DNA of 64,000 nt from Pseudomonas sp. RIT-PI-S (GTDB lineage: Bacteria > Pseudomonadota > Gammaproteobacteria > Pseudomonadales > Pseudomonadaceae), in contig NZ_JANZKJ010000005.1 in the NCBI RefSeq assembly GCF_025642975.1, positions 124,001-188,000 of the forward strand, read 5' to 3'. Each line of letters opens with the position of its first letter. Positions within the stretch are counted from its first letter, which is position 1. Below, piece by piece: positions 8,318 through 17,766 of this stretch. Under the pieces are notes generated by a model, which was not told the origin of the DNA, ran no database searches, and was given only the letters and a program-made list of their open reading frames with translations. The position numbers and the translations under genes were made by a program.

Positions 8318-10801
8318 TCAGAGCTCAGGGGTGTATTTCACGCTGAACATCAGGTTGCGCGGGTCCCCGTAGTAGTTGTTGTACTCACTCGTGCTGTAGG
8401 CCGGCACGTAGTACTTCTTGTCGAACAGGTTGTTCATGTTGGCTGCCACGGTGATTTCATCGCTGACCTTGTACGCCACCCGGGCATCCCAGATGGCATA
8501 GCCCGGCAAGTCGAACGAGGGATCGCGGCCATAGGAGGTGGTGCCGGTCACGGCCGTCACCCCTGCTCCCAGAGACACCCGTTCGAGGGCGCCCGGCAGG
8601 GTGTAGTCCGCCCACGCCTTGAGTTGATGCTTGGGCGACCAGGTACTGAACACCTGGCCTTGGTAACGGGTGTCCTTGAGGTACTGGGTGGTGTTGTAGA
8701 CGTAGCCCGCCATCAGTTGCAGGCCACTGAGCACCTCCCCGCTGATCTGCGCTTCAAGGCCCTGGCTGCGGACCTCACCTGCCGCCCGGGAGCAATAGCA
8801 CGTGCCGTTGTTGCTCTCGGTGTCCGGGGTGGCGAGGTTCTGCTGGTCGTAGCGGAACAACGCAATGGAGGTGTTCACCGCGCCGTCGAACAGCTCGCCC
8901 TTCAACCCCAGCTCGTAGTTCTTGCCGGTGACCGGCTCGATAACAGTCCCCTGCGCGCTCTGGTTGGTCTGCGGCTGGAAGATATCGGTGTAGCTCAGGT
9001 ACGTGGACCATTGCGGCGTGAGCGCGTAGACGAGGCCCGCATAGGGTGTGAACTCGCCCGAGGTGGTGGTGGTCGACGGCTCGCCTATCGCAGCCCCGGT
9101 GAAATCCCGGGCGGTATAGGTCAGGTCATACCAACTGGTGCGCGCACCGAGGATCAGCTTGAGCGGGTCGGTGAGGTTGACCGACCATCGGCTATAGAGG
9201 CCCTTCTGGATGATGTCGTAGTCGGTCAGGCGGCCCAGGCCGTTGCCCGCTGCGTCCCGGCGAGTGGCCAGCTCGTAGATGCTTGGCATCGGCCGGTGAT
9301 GGTCCACGTCGAAGGAGTCCGCGCCCGCCATGGGCGCCCGGGCATAGCGGTCGTCGGTCTTGATCTGCGAGTAGTTGGCCCCCACCAGGAACGTCTGCTC
9401 GAAACCGAACCCGGTAAACTGCCCATCCAGGTAGAGGTCCAGCCCCTTGTTGCGCGTGGTGAAGTCGGTGGCCCAGTCGATGTAATCGTTGGCGGCGCCA
9501 TTGTTGGGCACCGCGTTCCACAACGCTTGGTAGGTGGCACCGTTGTGCTCGCTCATATACACGGCGGCAGCCTTGGCATGCCAGTCGTCGTTGAGGCGGT
9601 AGGTGGCGTCGAGGAAAGCGGTGGTCTGGTCGTTGTCTGCACGGTTCCAGGCAGCGCCGACGTAGCTCGATCGGCTCCAGTGTGGATCGCTGCCATCGGC
9701 ATAACGCGGCAGGCCAAGCATGGCCGGGCGGGAGTGGCCTTTTTGATTGGACACCCCTACCCCTACGGTCAGGTCGGGTGTGAAGTCGATGTCCAGCGCG
9801 CCGTAGGCGGTCTGTTTCCACCCCCGCACGTAGTCGATGAAAGAGCCCCCTTCGTTCTGGCTGACCACCGTACGCCCCCGCACCGTGCCGCTCTGGTTCA
9901 GCGGCCCGCCAGCGTCCACGCTCAGGCCGTAGCGGTCCCAGGTGCCCGCGGTGCCGGTCACGGTAACGGCGGGCTTGTCCTGGCCGCGCTTGCGCACCAG
10001 GTTCAGCGCGCCACCCGGGCTGTCCCCGCCCTGCAGCAGCGCTGCCGGCCCACGCAACACTTCGGCACGGTCGTAAATGCCCAGGTCTTCGGTAAGGTAG
10101 CTGCCCAACGAGTAGGTGTTACGGGGCAGCGGCACACCGTCGTACTGCACGGTATCGATGCTAAAACCGCGGGAATAGATAAACAGCCCGGCACCGGGAG
10201 ACTTGGCCGCGGTCAGCCCCGGCGCGCGATTGACGAGGTCGGAAATGCTGTTGGTGTTCTGGTCATCCATCTGCTGACGGGTGATCACCGTGATCGACTG
10301 CGGGATGTCTTTCACCGCCTGAACGCCCTTGTCTACGGTCACCGCGCCGGAGGTATAAGACCGGCTGCCCTCGGTGGTGACGGCGGACCCCACCGAAGCG
10401 GAACTCACCGCGGTGACCCCCAGGTCGACCACCCCCACTTTGGCGCGGGTAACCGTCAGCAGGCTGCCGTCCATGCGATAACTGATGCCCCCCTGCCCAT
10501 TAAGCAGGCGATTGACCGCCTCATCCGTGCCCATCCGCCCCTTCACCGTGCCGCCACTCACACCCTCGAGGTCCGCTGCGTTGTAGAGCACCTGAAGACC
10601 GCTCTGCTCGCTGAATTGCTCGAGCGCGGAGCGCAGTGGCTGGGGGGCGATGTTGAAATTGACCTCCGCGGCGCATACCTGCGCCGATAGCGGCAGCAGG
10701 CAGGCCACGCCCAGGCGGGCGAAGCGCCCGGGGCCCCGGGCCGCCCCTGCGGCCGCCAGGGCACTGACCAGGGGTTTGAATGAATGGATTGCTGGCATCA
10801 T
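8318..10801 (-). CDS. TonB-dependent siderophore receptor with N-terminal STN signalling domain
   Basis: 827 aa. After a signal peptide ending near AQVCAAEVNF comes an STN (secretin/TonB N-terminus) domain, FNIAPQPLRSALEQFSEQSG through SGGTVKGRMGTDEAVNRLLN, then the plug (YDRAEVLRGPAALLQGG, PGGALNLVRKRG) and a 22-strand barrel. The C-terminal block YYGDPRNLMFSVKYTPEL resembles FpvA/FhuE-type ferric-siderophore receptors, although it ends in Leu instead of the usual terminal Phe. The STN domain implies transcriptional signalling through an anti-sigma factor, but no sigma/anti-sigma pair is adjacent. Siderophore identity is unknown. Confidence 0.93.
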   Translation of the reverse strand: MMPAIHSFKPLVSALAAAGAARGPGRFARLGVACLLPLSAQVCAAEVNFNIAPQPLRSALEQFSEQSGLQVLYNAADLEGVSGGTVKGRMGTDEAVNRLLNGQGGISYRMDGSLLTVTRAKVGVVDLGVTAVSSASVGSAVTTEGSRSYTSGAVTVDKGVQAVKDIPQSITVITRQQMDDQNTNSISDLVNRAPGLTAAKSPGAGLFIYSRGFSIDTVQYDGVPLPRNTYSLGSYLTEDLGIYDRAEVLRGPAALLQGGDSPGGALNLVRKRGQDKPAVTVTGTAGTWDRYGLSVDAGGPLNQSGTVRGRTVVSQNEGGSFIDYVRGWKQTAYGALDIDFTPDLTVGVGVSNQKGHSRPAMLGLPRYADGSDPHWSRSSYVGAAWNRADNDQTTAFLDATYRLNDDWHAKAAAVYMSEHNGATYQALWNAVPNNGAANDYIDWATDFTTRNKGLDLYLDGQFTGFGFEQTFLVGANYSQIKTDDRYARAPMAGADSFDVDHHRPMPSIYELATRRDAAGNGLGRLTDYDIIQKGLYSRWSVNLTDPLKLILGARTSWYDLTYTARDFTGAAIGEPSTTTTSGEFTPYAGLVYALTPQWSTYLSYTDIFQPQTNQSAQGTVIEPVTGKNYELGLKGELFDGAVNTSIALFRYDQQNLATPDTESNNGTCYCSRAAGEVRSQGLEAQISGEVLSGLQLMAGYVYNTTQYLKDTRYQGQVFSTWSPKHQLKAWADYTLPGALERVSLGAGVTAVTGTTSYGRDPSFDLPGYAIWDARVAYKVSDEITVAANMNNLFDKKYYVPAYSTSEYNNYYGDPRNLMFSVKYTPEL

Positions 10802-10807
10802 GCCCTC

Positions 10808-10820
10808 TACGTACGGTGTA
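10808..10820 (-). promoter_or_regulatory. 13-bp motif shared with the KfrA-like promoter
   Basis: TACGTACGGTGTA (plus strand; TACACCGTACGTA on the gene strand) lies 7 nt before the TonB receptor ATG. The identical 13-mer occurs in the same orientation at 17792-17804, before the KfrA-like gene. Shared control is inferred. Confidence 0.4.
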
Positions 10821-10990
10821 GCCGGGGCAGGTCGCCATCGAGCGGACCAGGCAGCGCCGGCAGATGTTTGCCGGTAGAACGCAGCGGCAGCTCAGAAAAT
10901 TACAGCTGGGTTAACACCCGATTCATTGGTGCTGGCCCTGGCTTTGCTGCGACCATAGGCGCCGGTGTGCCTCATGTATGGAAATCTCAG

Positions 10991-11377
10991 ATGCTCGTGA
11001 TTACGCAGCGGCGCTTTGCCGCTTTGTTGTTGGTGGCCTTGGCTCGGAGCGCGTTTGCCGAAGGCGACGCCGAGGCCGGTCGCACGGTGTTCCAGGCCAA
11101 GTGCAGCGGCTGCCACAACATCGGCCCCGGCGCCCAGGCCGCCTTCGGCCCCCAACTGACCGGGGTGGTCGGCCGCCAGGCGGGCACTACCGCCGATTAC
11201 CAGTACTCCGACGCCATGCGTAACGCCGGGGTGGTGTGGTCCGAAGACAAGCTCAAGGCCTATATCGACGACCCAAAGGGCGTAGTTCCTGGCACGCGGA
11301 TGAATTTCTGGTGGATCGGCAGCGATCAGAAGCTCAGCGACCTGGTGGCCTTCCTGGCTTCGCAGACGGGCCAATAG
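10991..11377 (+). CDS. Class I c-type cytochrome, periplasmic
   Basis: 128 aa from the ATG at 10991; the open frame extends further upstream but only this start gives a signal peptide (MLVITQRRFAALLLVALARSAFA). The mature protein has one haem-attachment motif CSGCH, followed by GPGAQAAFGPQLTGVVGR and a C-terminal TRMNFWW segment whose Met is the likely axial ligand. This is the cytochrome c2/c550-like layout, a soluble electron carrier. The MNFWWIGSDQKL stretch replaces the more usual MTFPGI... and is unusual. Monocistronic, divergent from the TonB receptor. The electron partner is unknown. Confidence 0.88.
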   Translation: MLVITQRRFAALLLVALARSAFAEGDAEAGRTVFQAKCSGCHNIGPGAQAAFGPQLTGVVGRQAGTTADYQYSDAMRNAGVVWSEDKLKAYIDDPKGVVPGTRMNFWWIGSDQKLSDLVAFLASQTGQ

Positions 11378-11410
11378 CGCTCCGTAACGCGATAATAGCG
11401 ACGGGCCATA

Positions 11411-11437
11411 TCAAGGATTAACCGTTTCAGCCGATAC
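11411..11437 (+). promoter_or_regulatory. FliA (sigma-28) type promoter
   Basis: TCAAG (11411-11415), a 14-nt spacer, then GCCGATAC (11430-11437) closely match the flagellar sigma-28 consensus TCAAG-N14-GCCGATAA. It sits about 30 nt before the chemoreceptor ATG, as expected for a motility-coupled gene. Confidence 0.75.
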
Positions 11438-11468
11438 TAGCGGGATCCACAATCAAGGGGTCTCTGCA

Positions 11469-13100
11469 ATGTTTTTACGCCGCATGCGCATCGCGCAGCG
11501 CTCGCTGCTGTGTTTTGGTTTCTTCGCCGTGCTGGTCGCGGCCTTTGGCCTGTTCTCGCTGAGCCAGGTCTCCGCCATCAGGGCCTCGCAGACCCTCCTG
11601 CAACAGAACGTGCTCCCCAGCGTGCAAACCATCGACCAGGTGCGGAACGACCTGCTGTCGATCCGCTTGTACAACGGCAGCTTGCGCCTGGCCAAGGACG
11701 GCGACAGCGTGACCATGGCCGAACAGCGCATCGACAAGGCACGTGGCGCCCTCGCCAGTGACCTGGAGACCCTGCGCCCGCTGATGATCAGCGAGCAGGG
11801 CCAAGCGACCTACGCCGAGCTGCGCCAGGCGACCCAGGCCTACCTTGACGTGCATACGCGTTACCTCACGGCGGTGCGCGCCGGGCACGAGAACGAGGTC
11901 ACTGCCCTTACCGCCAGCAGCGGCGAGATGACCCGCGCCGCGGAACAGGTGCAGGCGCTGATCGACAAGCTCAACGGGCTGATCGATGGCAAGGTCAAGC
12001 GCGAGGACGCCAATGCCAGCGCGACCTATACCCAGGCCCAGGAGGTCACCTGGGTAGTGATAGTGCTGGCACTGGCGGCGACCGTCGCCCTGGCCACCCT
12101 CTTCACCCGCAGCTTGGTGGCCCCGCTCAACCGCGCCGTCGGCGTTGCCGAGCGTATCGCCGCCAACGACTTCAGCCAGCCGGTGCCCCACGACGGCAGC
12201 GACGAGCCCGGCCGTTTGCTCAGCGCCCTGGGCCAGATGCAAGCGAACCTGCGCGCCACCCTTGCCGAGCTGGGCGAATCCTCTACCTCGCTCGCGTCGA
12301 CTTCCGAGGAAATGGCGGCGGTGACCGACGATGCCCTGCGCGGCATCCAGCGGCAGAACGACGAGATCGCGCAATCGGCCACTGCGATGAACGAGATGTC
12401 GGCGGCGGTGGATGAAGTCGCCAGCAACGCGGTATTGGCCGCCGAAGCGGCCCAGGCGTCCAGCGCGGCGGCAGAGCACGGCCAGCGGCAAGTGGCGCGC
12501 ACGGTGACCTCGATCAACGACCTGCAAGGCGCGGTCGATCGTGCCGCAGGCGAGCTCAATGCCCTGGCGGGGCAGGTGCGCAGCATTGGCGGCGTGCTGG
12601 AAGTGATCCGCGGCGTGGCCGAACAGACCAACCTGCTGGCGCTCAACGCGGCCATCGAGGCGGCGCGCGCCGGAGAGGCCGGGCGTGGCTTCGCCGTGGT
12701 CGCCGATGAGGTACGCGCCCTGGCACACCGCACTCAGCAGTCCACCGCGCAGATCGAGCAGATGATGGTGGCGATCCAGGCCGGGGCCGACCAAGCCGTC
12801 AGCTCCATGGCCGACAGCAGCGACCGCGCCAAGGTCAGCGTAGAAGTGGCCCAAGCCGCCGGCGCGGCCCTGGCGGACATCACCGCGGCGATCGGGCAGA
12901 TCAACGCCCGCAACCTCAACATTGCCTCTGCCACCGAAGAGCAGGCCGAAGTCGCCCGCGAGGTGGACCGCAGCCTGGTGAGCATCCGTGATCTCTCCAC
13001 GCAGACCGCCGCGGGCGCGCAACAGACCGCGGCCGCCGGCAATGACCTGTCGCGCCTGGCAGTCGGCCTTAACAACACGGTGCTGCGCTTCAAGCTCTGA
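11469..13100 (+). CDS. Methyl-accepting chemotaxis protein with a 4-helix-bundle sensor domain
   Basis: 543 aa. A transmembrane helix near residues 12-32 ([20 protein letters not shown]) precedes a periplasmic region of about 155 residues predicted to be helical (4HB_MCP type), a second membrane helix ([20 protein letters not shown]), a HAMP segment, and a signalling hairpin with the invariant tip [37 protein letters not shown]. It signals to CheA/CheW. The ligand of the 4HB domain cannot be read from sequence. No C-terminal CheR-tethering pentapeptide is seen. A FliA-type promoter lies directly upstream. Confidence 0.95.
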   Translation: MFLRRMRIAQRSLLCFGFFAVLVAAFGLFSLSQVSAIRASQTLLQQNVLPSVQTIDQVRNDLLSIRLYNGSLRLAKDGDSVTMAEQRIDKARGALASDLETLRPLMISEQGQATYAELRQATQAYLDVHTRYLTAVRAGHENEVTALTASSGEMTRAAEQVQALIDKLNGLIDGKVKREDANASATYTQAQEVTWVVIVLALAATVALATLFTRSLVAPLNRAVGVAERIAANDFSQPVPHDGSDEPGRLLSALGQMQANLRATLAELGESSTSLASTSEEMAAVTDDALRGIQRQNDEIAQSATAMNEMSAAVDEVASNAVLAAEAAQASSAAAEHGQRQVARTVTSINDLQGAVDRAAGELNALAGQVRSIGGVLEVIRGVAEQTNLLALNAAIEAARAGEAGRGFAVVADEVRALAHRTQQSTAQIEQMMVAIQAGADQAVSSMADSSDRAKVSVEVAQAAGAALADITAAIGQINARNLNIASATEEQAEVAREVDRSLVSIRDLSTQTAAGAQQTAAAGNDLSRLAVGLNNTVLRFKL

Positions 13101-13120
13101 CAAAGGCCGGCGCCGGGCGG

Positions 13121-15493
13121 TCAGCCCAGCGCCGACGAGTGCTGCCGCAGCGCGGCCCGCAGCCCGTGCACTTGCTCGGCGCCGGGCCACTGTGGCGGCT
13201 CCCGGCTGAGCTGTTCTTCCAGCGCACCCGCCAGGGCGGCGACTTCTCCTGCCCCGACCATCAACGCGGCGCCGTGAATCCTGTGCGCCCAGTGCACCAC
13301 TCGGCTGGCGTCGCCCATCTTGAGCGCGGCGTCGATTTCCAGCAGGTCCGCTTCGGTGCTGCTGACGAAAATCGCTTGCAGCTGCTGGTGCGGGCTCGGC
13401 GCTTGCGCCGCGGGCGCCGCCGACACCCACAGGCCCAACAGCGCTTCAAGCTCCGCCAGGCGCAGCGGCTTGCTCAGGCTGGCGTCCATGTCGCTGGTGA
13501 ACACCCGCTCATGGTGGGCGTCGTCGTTGGCGGCAGAGATCGCCAGTAGTGCCAGGCGCGGCAGGCCGAGCTCGCGCTCGCGCAGGCGAATCCTGCGGGC
13601 GACTTCATAGCCGTCCATGCCTGGGAGTTGGCAATCGAGCAGCACCGCCGCCAACTCGCCCCGGTCATCGCTGGCCAGCTTCGCCAAGGCAGCGGGCCCG
13701 TCCGGCGCCACTTCACAGCGATAGCCCAGGGCTTCCAGCTGCAGGCCGATCGCCTGCTGGTTGACCGGGTGATCTTCCACCAGCAACAGGCACGGGCGTA
13801 GGTCTGCCGCCGCTGCGGCCGAAGGTTCCGGCGGCGAGGCCAGGGCGGGTTCGGTGGCCCATTGCAGCGGCATGCGTAACCAGACCGTGGTCCCCTGCCC
13901 TGGCGTGCTGTGCAGGCCGATGTCCGCGCCCATCAGCGTTGCCAGGTCCTTGCAGATGGCCAGGCCAAGGCCACTGCCACCGTAGCGCCGGCTGGTGGAA
14001 TTGTCGGCCTGGACGAATGGCTGGAACAGCTGCGCCTGGCGCTCCGGCGCGATGCCCACACCGGTGTCGACCACTTCCAGGTGGAGCATCGCCGGCTCGC
14101 CTTCAGTCAGGCTCAGGCGCAGGTCGACCTGCCCCTCGGCGGTGAATTTCACCGCATTGGACAGCAGATTGGTCAAGATCTGCCGCAGGCGCACGGCATC
14201 GACCATCACCGTTGGTGCCGGCGGGCCCTCGCAATGCAGGTGCAAGGCAACACCCTTGGCCTGAGCCGCCAGGCGGTGGATATCGGCCACGGCTTCGGCC
14301 AACGCCCAGAGCTGGGTAGGCTGCGGCGCCAGTTCCACGCGGCGCGCCTCGAGCCGGGAGAGATCCAACACGTTATCGAGCAGTTCGAGCAGGTTGCCGG
14401 CGGAGTTACCGGCCAAAGCCGCCAGTTGCTCCTGGCGCGGCTCCAGCGGCGTGCGCCGGAGCAGCTCGATGGAAGACAGAATGGCGTTCATCGGTGTGCG
14501 GATTTCATGGCTCATCATCGCCAGAAACGCCGTTTTCACGCTTTCGCTCTGCTGCGCGGCCTTGCGCGCACGGGTGGCGTTACGGGCGAAGGCCACCAGC
14601 AGCAGGACGCACGCGCAGAGGCCGAGCAGCTCCCAGCCGTAGTAGCGCAGCAGGCTCGCCCACGACGGTACGCCGAAGTCGCTCTGCGCCACCCACCGGG
14701 CATCCATCTGATCGGTGGCCCGGGACGTCAGCGTGCCGAGGGCCTTGTCGATGACGCTTTTGAGAACCGGCTGGGTGGGCGCGATGCCCATGGCGATCAC
14801 TGCCGGCATATCGGAAATCACCCCGGAGAGGTGCAGTTGATCGAAGTACTTGCGCCGCACCAGCGGCCGCAATGCCTGGTCCAGCCCGATCACCGCGTCG
14901 GCGCGGCCTTCATCGAGCGCAGCCAGCGCCTCTTCCGGGTCGTTGAGCAGCAGCAGGTGGATGCCGGGGTAATTGCGGCTCAGGTAGCGTTCGTAGCCCC
15001 CGCCACCCTTTACCGCCACCACCTGCCCATCCAGCTTGCCAGGGTTGTAAGCGATCGGGCTGGCGGCCTTGGTGATGATGACCGAGGCCCCGACGAAATA
15101 AGGATCGGTGAACAGCAGCCGGTGGTGAAGATCATCTTCGAGCAGCCGCGCCGACACGGCTGACACGGCATCGAGCTCACCTCGCTCGATCATTTTCAGG
15201 CTTTGCTGCAGGTTTGCGCTGGGTACCTGTTCAAAGACGAGCCCGGTAACCTTGGCGATGTAATCCACATATTCGCGGGTCAGCCCGCGATGCTGCCCGT
15301 GCTCGTCGCGGTACTCCATGGGCCAATAGGGGTCGATGGCGTAGCGGACCACCGGATGGGCCTGCATCCAGGCCCGTTCCTGCTCGGTGAAAACTTCGCT
15401 GTGGAGTTGGGTCAAGGGATCGCTGACCGGCTGGGCCAGCACCGGCAGGCTGCAAAACGTGGCGAGCAGCAGGACAGCCCCGCGCAACACCAC
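13121..15493 (-). CDS. BvgS-like hybrid histidine kinase (SBP sensor, HK, REC, HPt)
   Basis: 790 aa from a GTG at 15493, chosen because GGAAGG precedes it by about 8 nt, it begins a signal peptide ([21 protein letters not shown]), and it starts right at the regulator's stop codon. Order: periplasmic SBP_bac_3-type sensor (about 20-265), transmembrane helix ([20 protein letters not shown]), HisKA with [11 protein letters not shown], HATPase ([24 protein letters not shown]), receiver ([14 protein letters not shown], phosphoacceptor in [12 protein letters not shown]), and a C-terminal HPt with [12 protein letters not shown]. This is a full phosphorelay to the adjacent LuxR-type regulator. The ligand is probably a small amino-acid-like solute, inferred from the domain family. 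Confidence 0.93.
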   Translation of the reverse strand: MVLRGAVLLLATFCSLPVLAQPVSDPLTQLHSEVFTEQERAWMQAHPVVRYAIDPYWPMEYRDEHGQHRGLTREYVDYIAKVTGLVFEQVPSANLQQSLKMIERGELDAVSAVSARLLEDDLHHRLLFTDPYFVGASVIITKAASPIAYNPGKLDGQVVAVKGGGGYERYLSRNYPGIHLLLLNDPEEALAALDEGRADAVIGLDQALRPLVRRKYFDQLHLSGVISDMPAVIAMGIAPTQPVLKSVIDKALGTLTSRATDQMDARWVAQSDFGVPSWASLLRYYGWELLGLCACVLLLVAFARNATRARKAAQQSESVKTAFLAMMSHEIRTPMNAILSSIELLRRTPLEPRQEQLAALAGNSAGNLLELLDNVLDLSRLEARRVELAPQPTQLWALAEAVADIHRLAAQAKGVALHLHCEGPPAPTVMVDAVRLRQILTNLLSNAVKFTAEGQVDLRLSLTEGEPAMLHLEVVDTGVGIAPERQAQLFQPFVQADNSTSRRYGGSGLGLAICKDLATLMGADIGLHSTPGQGTTVWLRMPLQWATEPALASPPEPSAAAAADLRPCLLLVEDHPVNQQAIGLQLEALGYRCEVAPDGPAALAKLASDDRGELAAVLLDCQLPGMDGYEVARRIRLRERELGLPRLALLAISAANDDAHHERVFTSDMDASLSKPLRLAELEALLGLWVSAAPAAQAPSPHQQLQAIFVSSTEADLLEIDAALKMGDASRVVHWAHRIHGAALMVGAGEVAALAGALEEQLSREPPQWPGAEQVHGLRAALRQHSSALG

Positions 15494-15494
15494 C

Positions 15495-16190
15495 TTACCA
15501 ACCTTCCAGCTGGGCACGCAGCTTGAACAACTCGTTATCGGTGCGTAACCCGAGCTTGCGGTAGGCCGATTGCTTCTGGGCGCTGATGGTCTTGATGCTG
15601 CGGGAGAACTTGCGGGCAATTTCGGTCACCGAGAGGCCGTCGAGGCAGCAGCGTAATACTTCCCGCTCACGCAGGGTCAGCCCCTGGGTGCTGACCAGCG
15701 CGGCCACCGGCTCGGCGTCGTCGGCATCGGCCGGGCCCAGCGGATGGGTAGCCACATTGTTGCGGTGCAGTTCGCCTTCCATGTCTGGGTGCAGGTAGAT
15801 CCTCCCGGCCGCGACGGTGCGCACTGCCTTGAGCAACTCCTCGGCGCCCAGCTCCTTGCCCACGAAGCCCACCGCTCCGCAGCGCAGGCTGAGGGCAACG
15901 GTGGCCGGGGTGTGCAGAGACGAAATGACGATCACACGGGTATTGGGATAGCGGGTGCCAATGGCCTTGATCAGGTTCAGCCCATCCACCTCGCCGGGGC
16001 TCAGCGAGTAATCGATGACCACGATATTGACGTCGGTATTGCGCAAGGCATCGAGCAACGAACGGCTGGTGTGGTGCGTGCTGACCACCTGGATATCGGC
16101 CTGATTCGCCAGCACGTGGGACATGCCATGGAGAATGAATTCGTGGTCATCTAGGAGCATCAGCCGCAGGGGCGCGGCGGTAGCCCTCAC
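15495..16190 (-). CDS. NarL/LuxR-type response regulator (BvgA/EvgA-like)
   Basis: About 231 aa from the GTG at 16190 (VRATAAPLRLMLLDDHEF). The frame is open to a TTG at 16235; neither start has a strong ribosome-binding site, so the start is uncertain by 15 codons. The receiver has the DD pair in LMLLDDHE and the phosphoacceptor Asp in NIVVIDYSLSPGE; the output domain is a LuxR HTH (LTLREREVLRCCLDGLSVTEIARKF). It is the expected partner of the coupled BvgS-like kinase, whose GTG lies 2 nt beyond its stop codon. The target genes are unknown; the structured intergenic region upstream is a candidate. Confidence 0.9.
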   Translation of the reverse strand: MRATAAPLRLMLLDDHEFILHGMSHVLANQADIQVVSTHHTSRSLLDALRNTDVNIVVIDYSLSPGEVDGLNLIKAIGTRYPNTRVIVISSLHTPATVALSLRCGAVGFVGKELGAEELLKAVRTVAAGRIYLHPDMEGELHRNNVATHPLGPADADDAEPVAALVSTQGLTLREREVLRCCLDGLSVTEIARKFSRSIKTISAQKQSAYRKLGLRTDNELFKLRAQLEGW

Positions 16191-16482
16191 AGTGCATCTG
16201 CCTGGTTGGGAGACAGAGGCTGGGACAGCGCCCAAGCCGTGGGCAGGAAGGGGAAAAATGCGAAATCGGTTTTCATGGTGCCAAGCCTCGAAACTTTCGG
16301 TTCATGGCGCGCCCCTGGGCGCCCCTGGAGGGAGTTCGCCGGAAGGCTTGGCTCGGGAGGTCTCCCGTTTTCAGAGCTTAGCCTGAAGACTTTCCGGGGG
16401 AAACCCCGGAATATGCTGCCCGGCCAAAAATGCCGCCGTTGAACTGGCCGCGCACTTTAGGGGCTGGAAGAGGGGTTTAGTA

Positions 16483-16496
16483 TCGGAATATTCCGA
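16483..16496. promoter_or_regulatory. Perfect 14-bp palindrome, candidate operator
   Basis: TCGGAATATTCCGA is a perfect inverted repeat with no spacer. It lies between the response regulator (start 16190, reverse strand) and the candidate small RNA (forward), so it could serve either. The protein that would bind it is unknown. Confidence 0.4.
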
Positions 16497-16630
16497 ATTC
16501 AAACCAACGGTAACAATCTGGCCCTTGCGCCGAACCCCGCCCAGCCTCTTATCTATTTATGCATTTGAGCAATAATCGCTATTAATTGGGCTGATTCATC
16601 AATGGATTAGGACGGTGCTAACGTTGGCCT

Positions 16631-16756
16631 CGAAGTAAAGACGCCGCCGGGTGGCCAGACACCCCCCGCCGCCTGGTCCGCCCGGCGTGTCTCCACTTCG
16701 TCCTTTGGTGAGAAACAGTTCGCCACCGCGCCTCCCCGGAGCGGTGGCTTTTTTTT
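16631..16756 (+). ncRNA. Candidate structured small RNA ending in an intrinsic terminator
   Basis: The forward strand folds on paper into a long-range stem: CGAAGT (16631-16636) with ACTTCG (16695-16700), and ACGCCG (16641-16646) with CGGCGT (16683-16688). An inner CCAG/CTGG stem (16655-16658/16673-16676) lies within. A terminator follows: GCCACCGC/GCGGTGGC and eight T. The terminator faces forward, yet no forward gene lies upstream and the flanking genes are both on the reverse strand, so a forward transcript must begin in this gap. The 5' end is not resolved, the family is not recognised, and no GGA-rich Rsm pattern is present. Confidence 0.5.
16722..16756 (+). terminator. Rho-independent terminator
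   Basis: Perfect 8-bp stem GCCACCGC (16722-16729) / GCGGTGGC (16741-16748), 11-nt loop, then eight T on the forward strand. Read on the reverse strand there is no T-run, so it acts on forward transcripts only. Confidence 0.85.
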
Positions 16757-16764
16757 GCCTGGGC

Positions 16765-17766
16765 TCAGGCAGGGTTTTCATCGGAGTGATGGGCCGTTTG
16801 CGTAGCCTTGGCCTCTGCCAGTGCCTGCTCGAGCAAGCGCCCACGTGCAGTGGCTTCGGCCAGCTCTTGCGCTTGCCGGGCCGCGGCGTCGCCCACCTGA
16901 GCCAGGTTGGCGCGCAGCTCGCCCAGTTGCGTCTCCAGCACCTCGCGCGCGCCCTGCGCCTGCCCATACGCGGTGGTCAATCGGGCGACGTCTTTTTGCA
17001 AGACGACGCCCTGCTCCGCCGCCTTCGCCTGCTGTTGCTCGCTTTGCGCCAGGGCGGACAACAGGCGCTCGTTGTCGCGATTGAGGCGAGTGAGTTCGTC
17101 CTGGCGTACCACCAGCGCCTGCTGCGCCTGGCGCAGCTCCGCTTGTGCCTGTTGCAGTTGCCCCTCGTGACGGCGTTGCTCTTGCTCCCTTTGCTCGCGG
17201 CTTGCGGCGCGGTAGTGCTCGAGCGCATCGCGGGCATGGCGGTGCTTCTCTTCCAGCGAAACCACCTGCTGCTGTTTGTCTGCCAGTCGCGCTTCCAAAT
17301 CCTCGCAGGCCTGGGCCAGCCGCGCGTTGCGGGTTTGCTCTACCTGGGCGCTGGCCCGGGTTTCAGTCAGTTGCTCCAGCGCCTGGGCCAGCGCCTCCTC
17401 GCTACGGGTAAGCGCCTGTTGCAGCCCTTCGGCACGGTTGGCATGCCCGGCAGCCTCCACTTGTAACTGACCAAGCCGCTCATCGAAGGCCTTTTGAGCC
17501 GCATCGATGCGCGCTTGTGCCTCGTCATGCAGCCGCTGCGCAAGGGTGTGCACCAGCGTGGTCAATTCGTCGCTGATAGAACCCATGCCTTCGGCAAGCG
17601 TGCCCTGGGCCTGCTCCAGCTCTCTGAGATAGCGGTGGATGGTGCTCTTGGACCCGGTATTGCCCATCTCCACCCGGATCGCATCAATGCTGGGGTTCTG
17701 CCCTCGTGCGAGCAGCGCATCACGTGCCTTTTCTACCAGCGCCTTGTTGATGCCACCTCGTGCCAT
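16765..17766 (-). CDS. KfrA-like DNA-binding protein with long coiled coil
   Basis: 333 aa. Residues 1-60 (MARGGINKALVEKARDALLA, IDAIRVEMGNTGSKSTIHRYLRELEQ) match the KfrA_N DNA-binding domain known from plasmid KfrA proteins. The rest, about 260 residues, is almost uninterrupted Ala/Gln/Glu/Arg-rich alpha-helix predicted to form a coiled coil. Plasmid KfrA represses its own promoter and contributes to partition, but this copy is not next to replication or partition genes. The promoter carries a TACGTACGGTGTA motif, which may be its own operator. The gene may have moved from a plasmid, though its codon use is like its neighbours. Confidence 0.88.
   Translation of the reverse strand: MARGGINKALVEKARDALLARGQNPSIDAIRVEMGNTGSKSTIHRYLRELEQAQGTLAEGMGSISDELTTLVHTLAQRLHDEAQARIDAAQKAFDERLGQLQVEAAGHANRAEGLQQALTRSEEALAQALEQLTETRASAQVEQTRNARLAQACEDLEARLADKQQQVVSLEEKHRHARDALEHYRAASREQREQEQRRHEGQLQQAQAELRQAQQALVVRQDELTRLNRDNERLLSALAQSEQQQAKAAEQGVVLQKDVARLTTAYGQAQGAREVLETQLGELRANLAQVGDAAARQAQELAEATARGRLLEQALAEAKATQTAHHSDENPA

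Larger units (their letters stand above)
16191..16764. other. Long intergenic region rich in palindromes
   Basis: No coding region is supported in this 574-nt gap. It contains a hairpin CGGGAG-GT-CTCCCG followed by TTTT (16354-16370), a perfect 8-bp stem with GAAA loop (TTCCGGGG/CCCCGGAA, 16392-16411), a perfect 14-bp palindrome TCGGAATATTCCGA (16483-16496), and the candidate RNA at 16631-16756. Base composition falls to AT-rich at 16540-16600, consistent with a promoter. Confidence 0.6.

Noticed and set aside
8252..10690. 812-codon open frame on the forward strand opposite the TonB receptor
   Set aside because: It is the antisense shadow of a GC-rich gene; the reverse-strand protein has full domain structure while this one has no recognisable motif.
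10802..10990. Fur box upstream of the TonB receptor
   Set aside because: No stretch close to GATAATGATTATCATT was found by eye on either strand.
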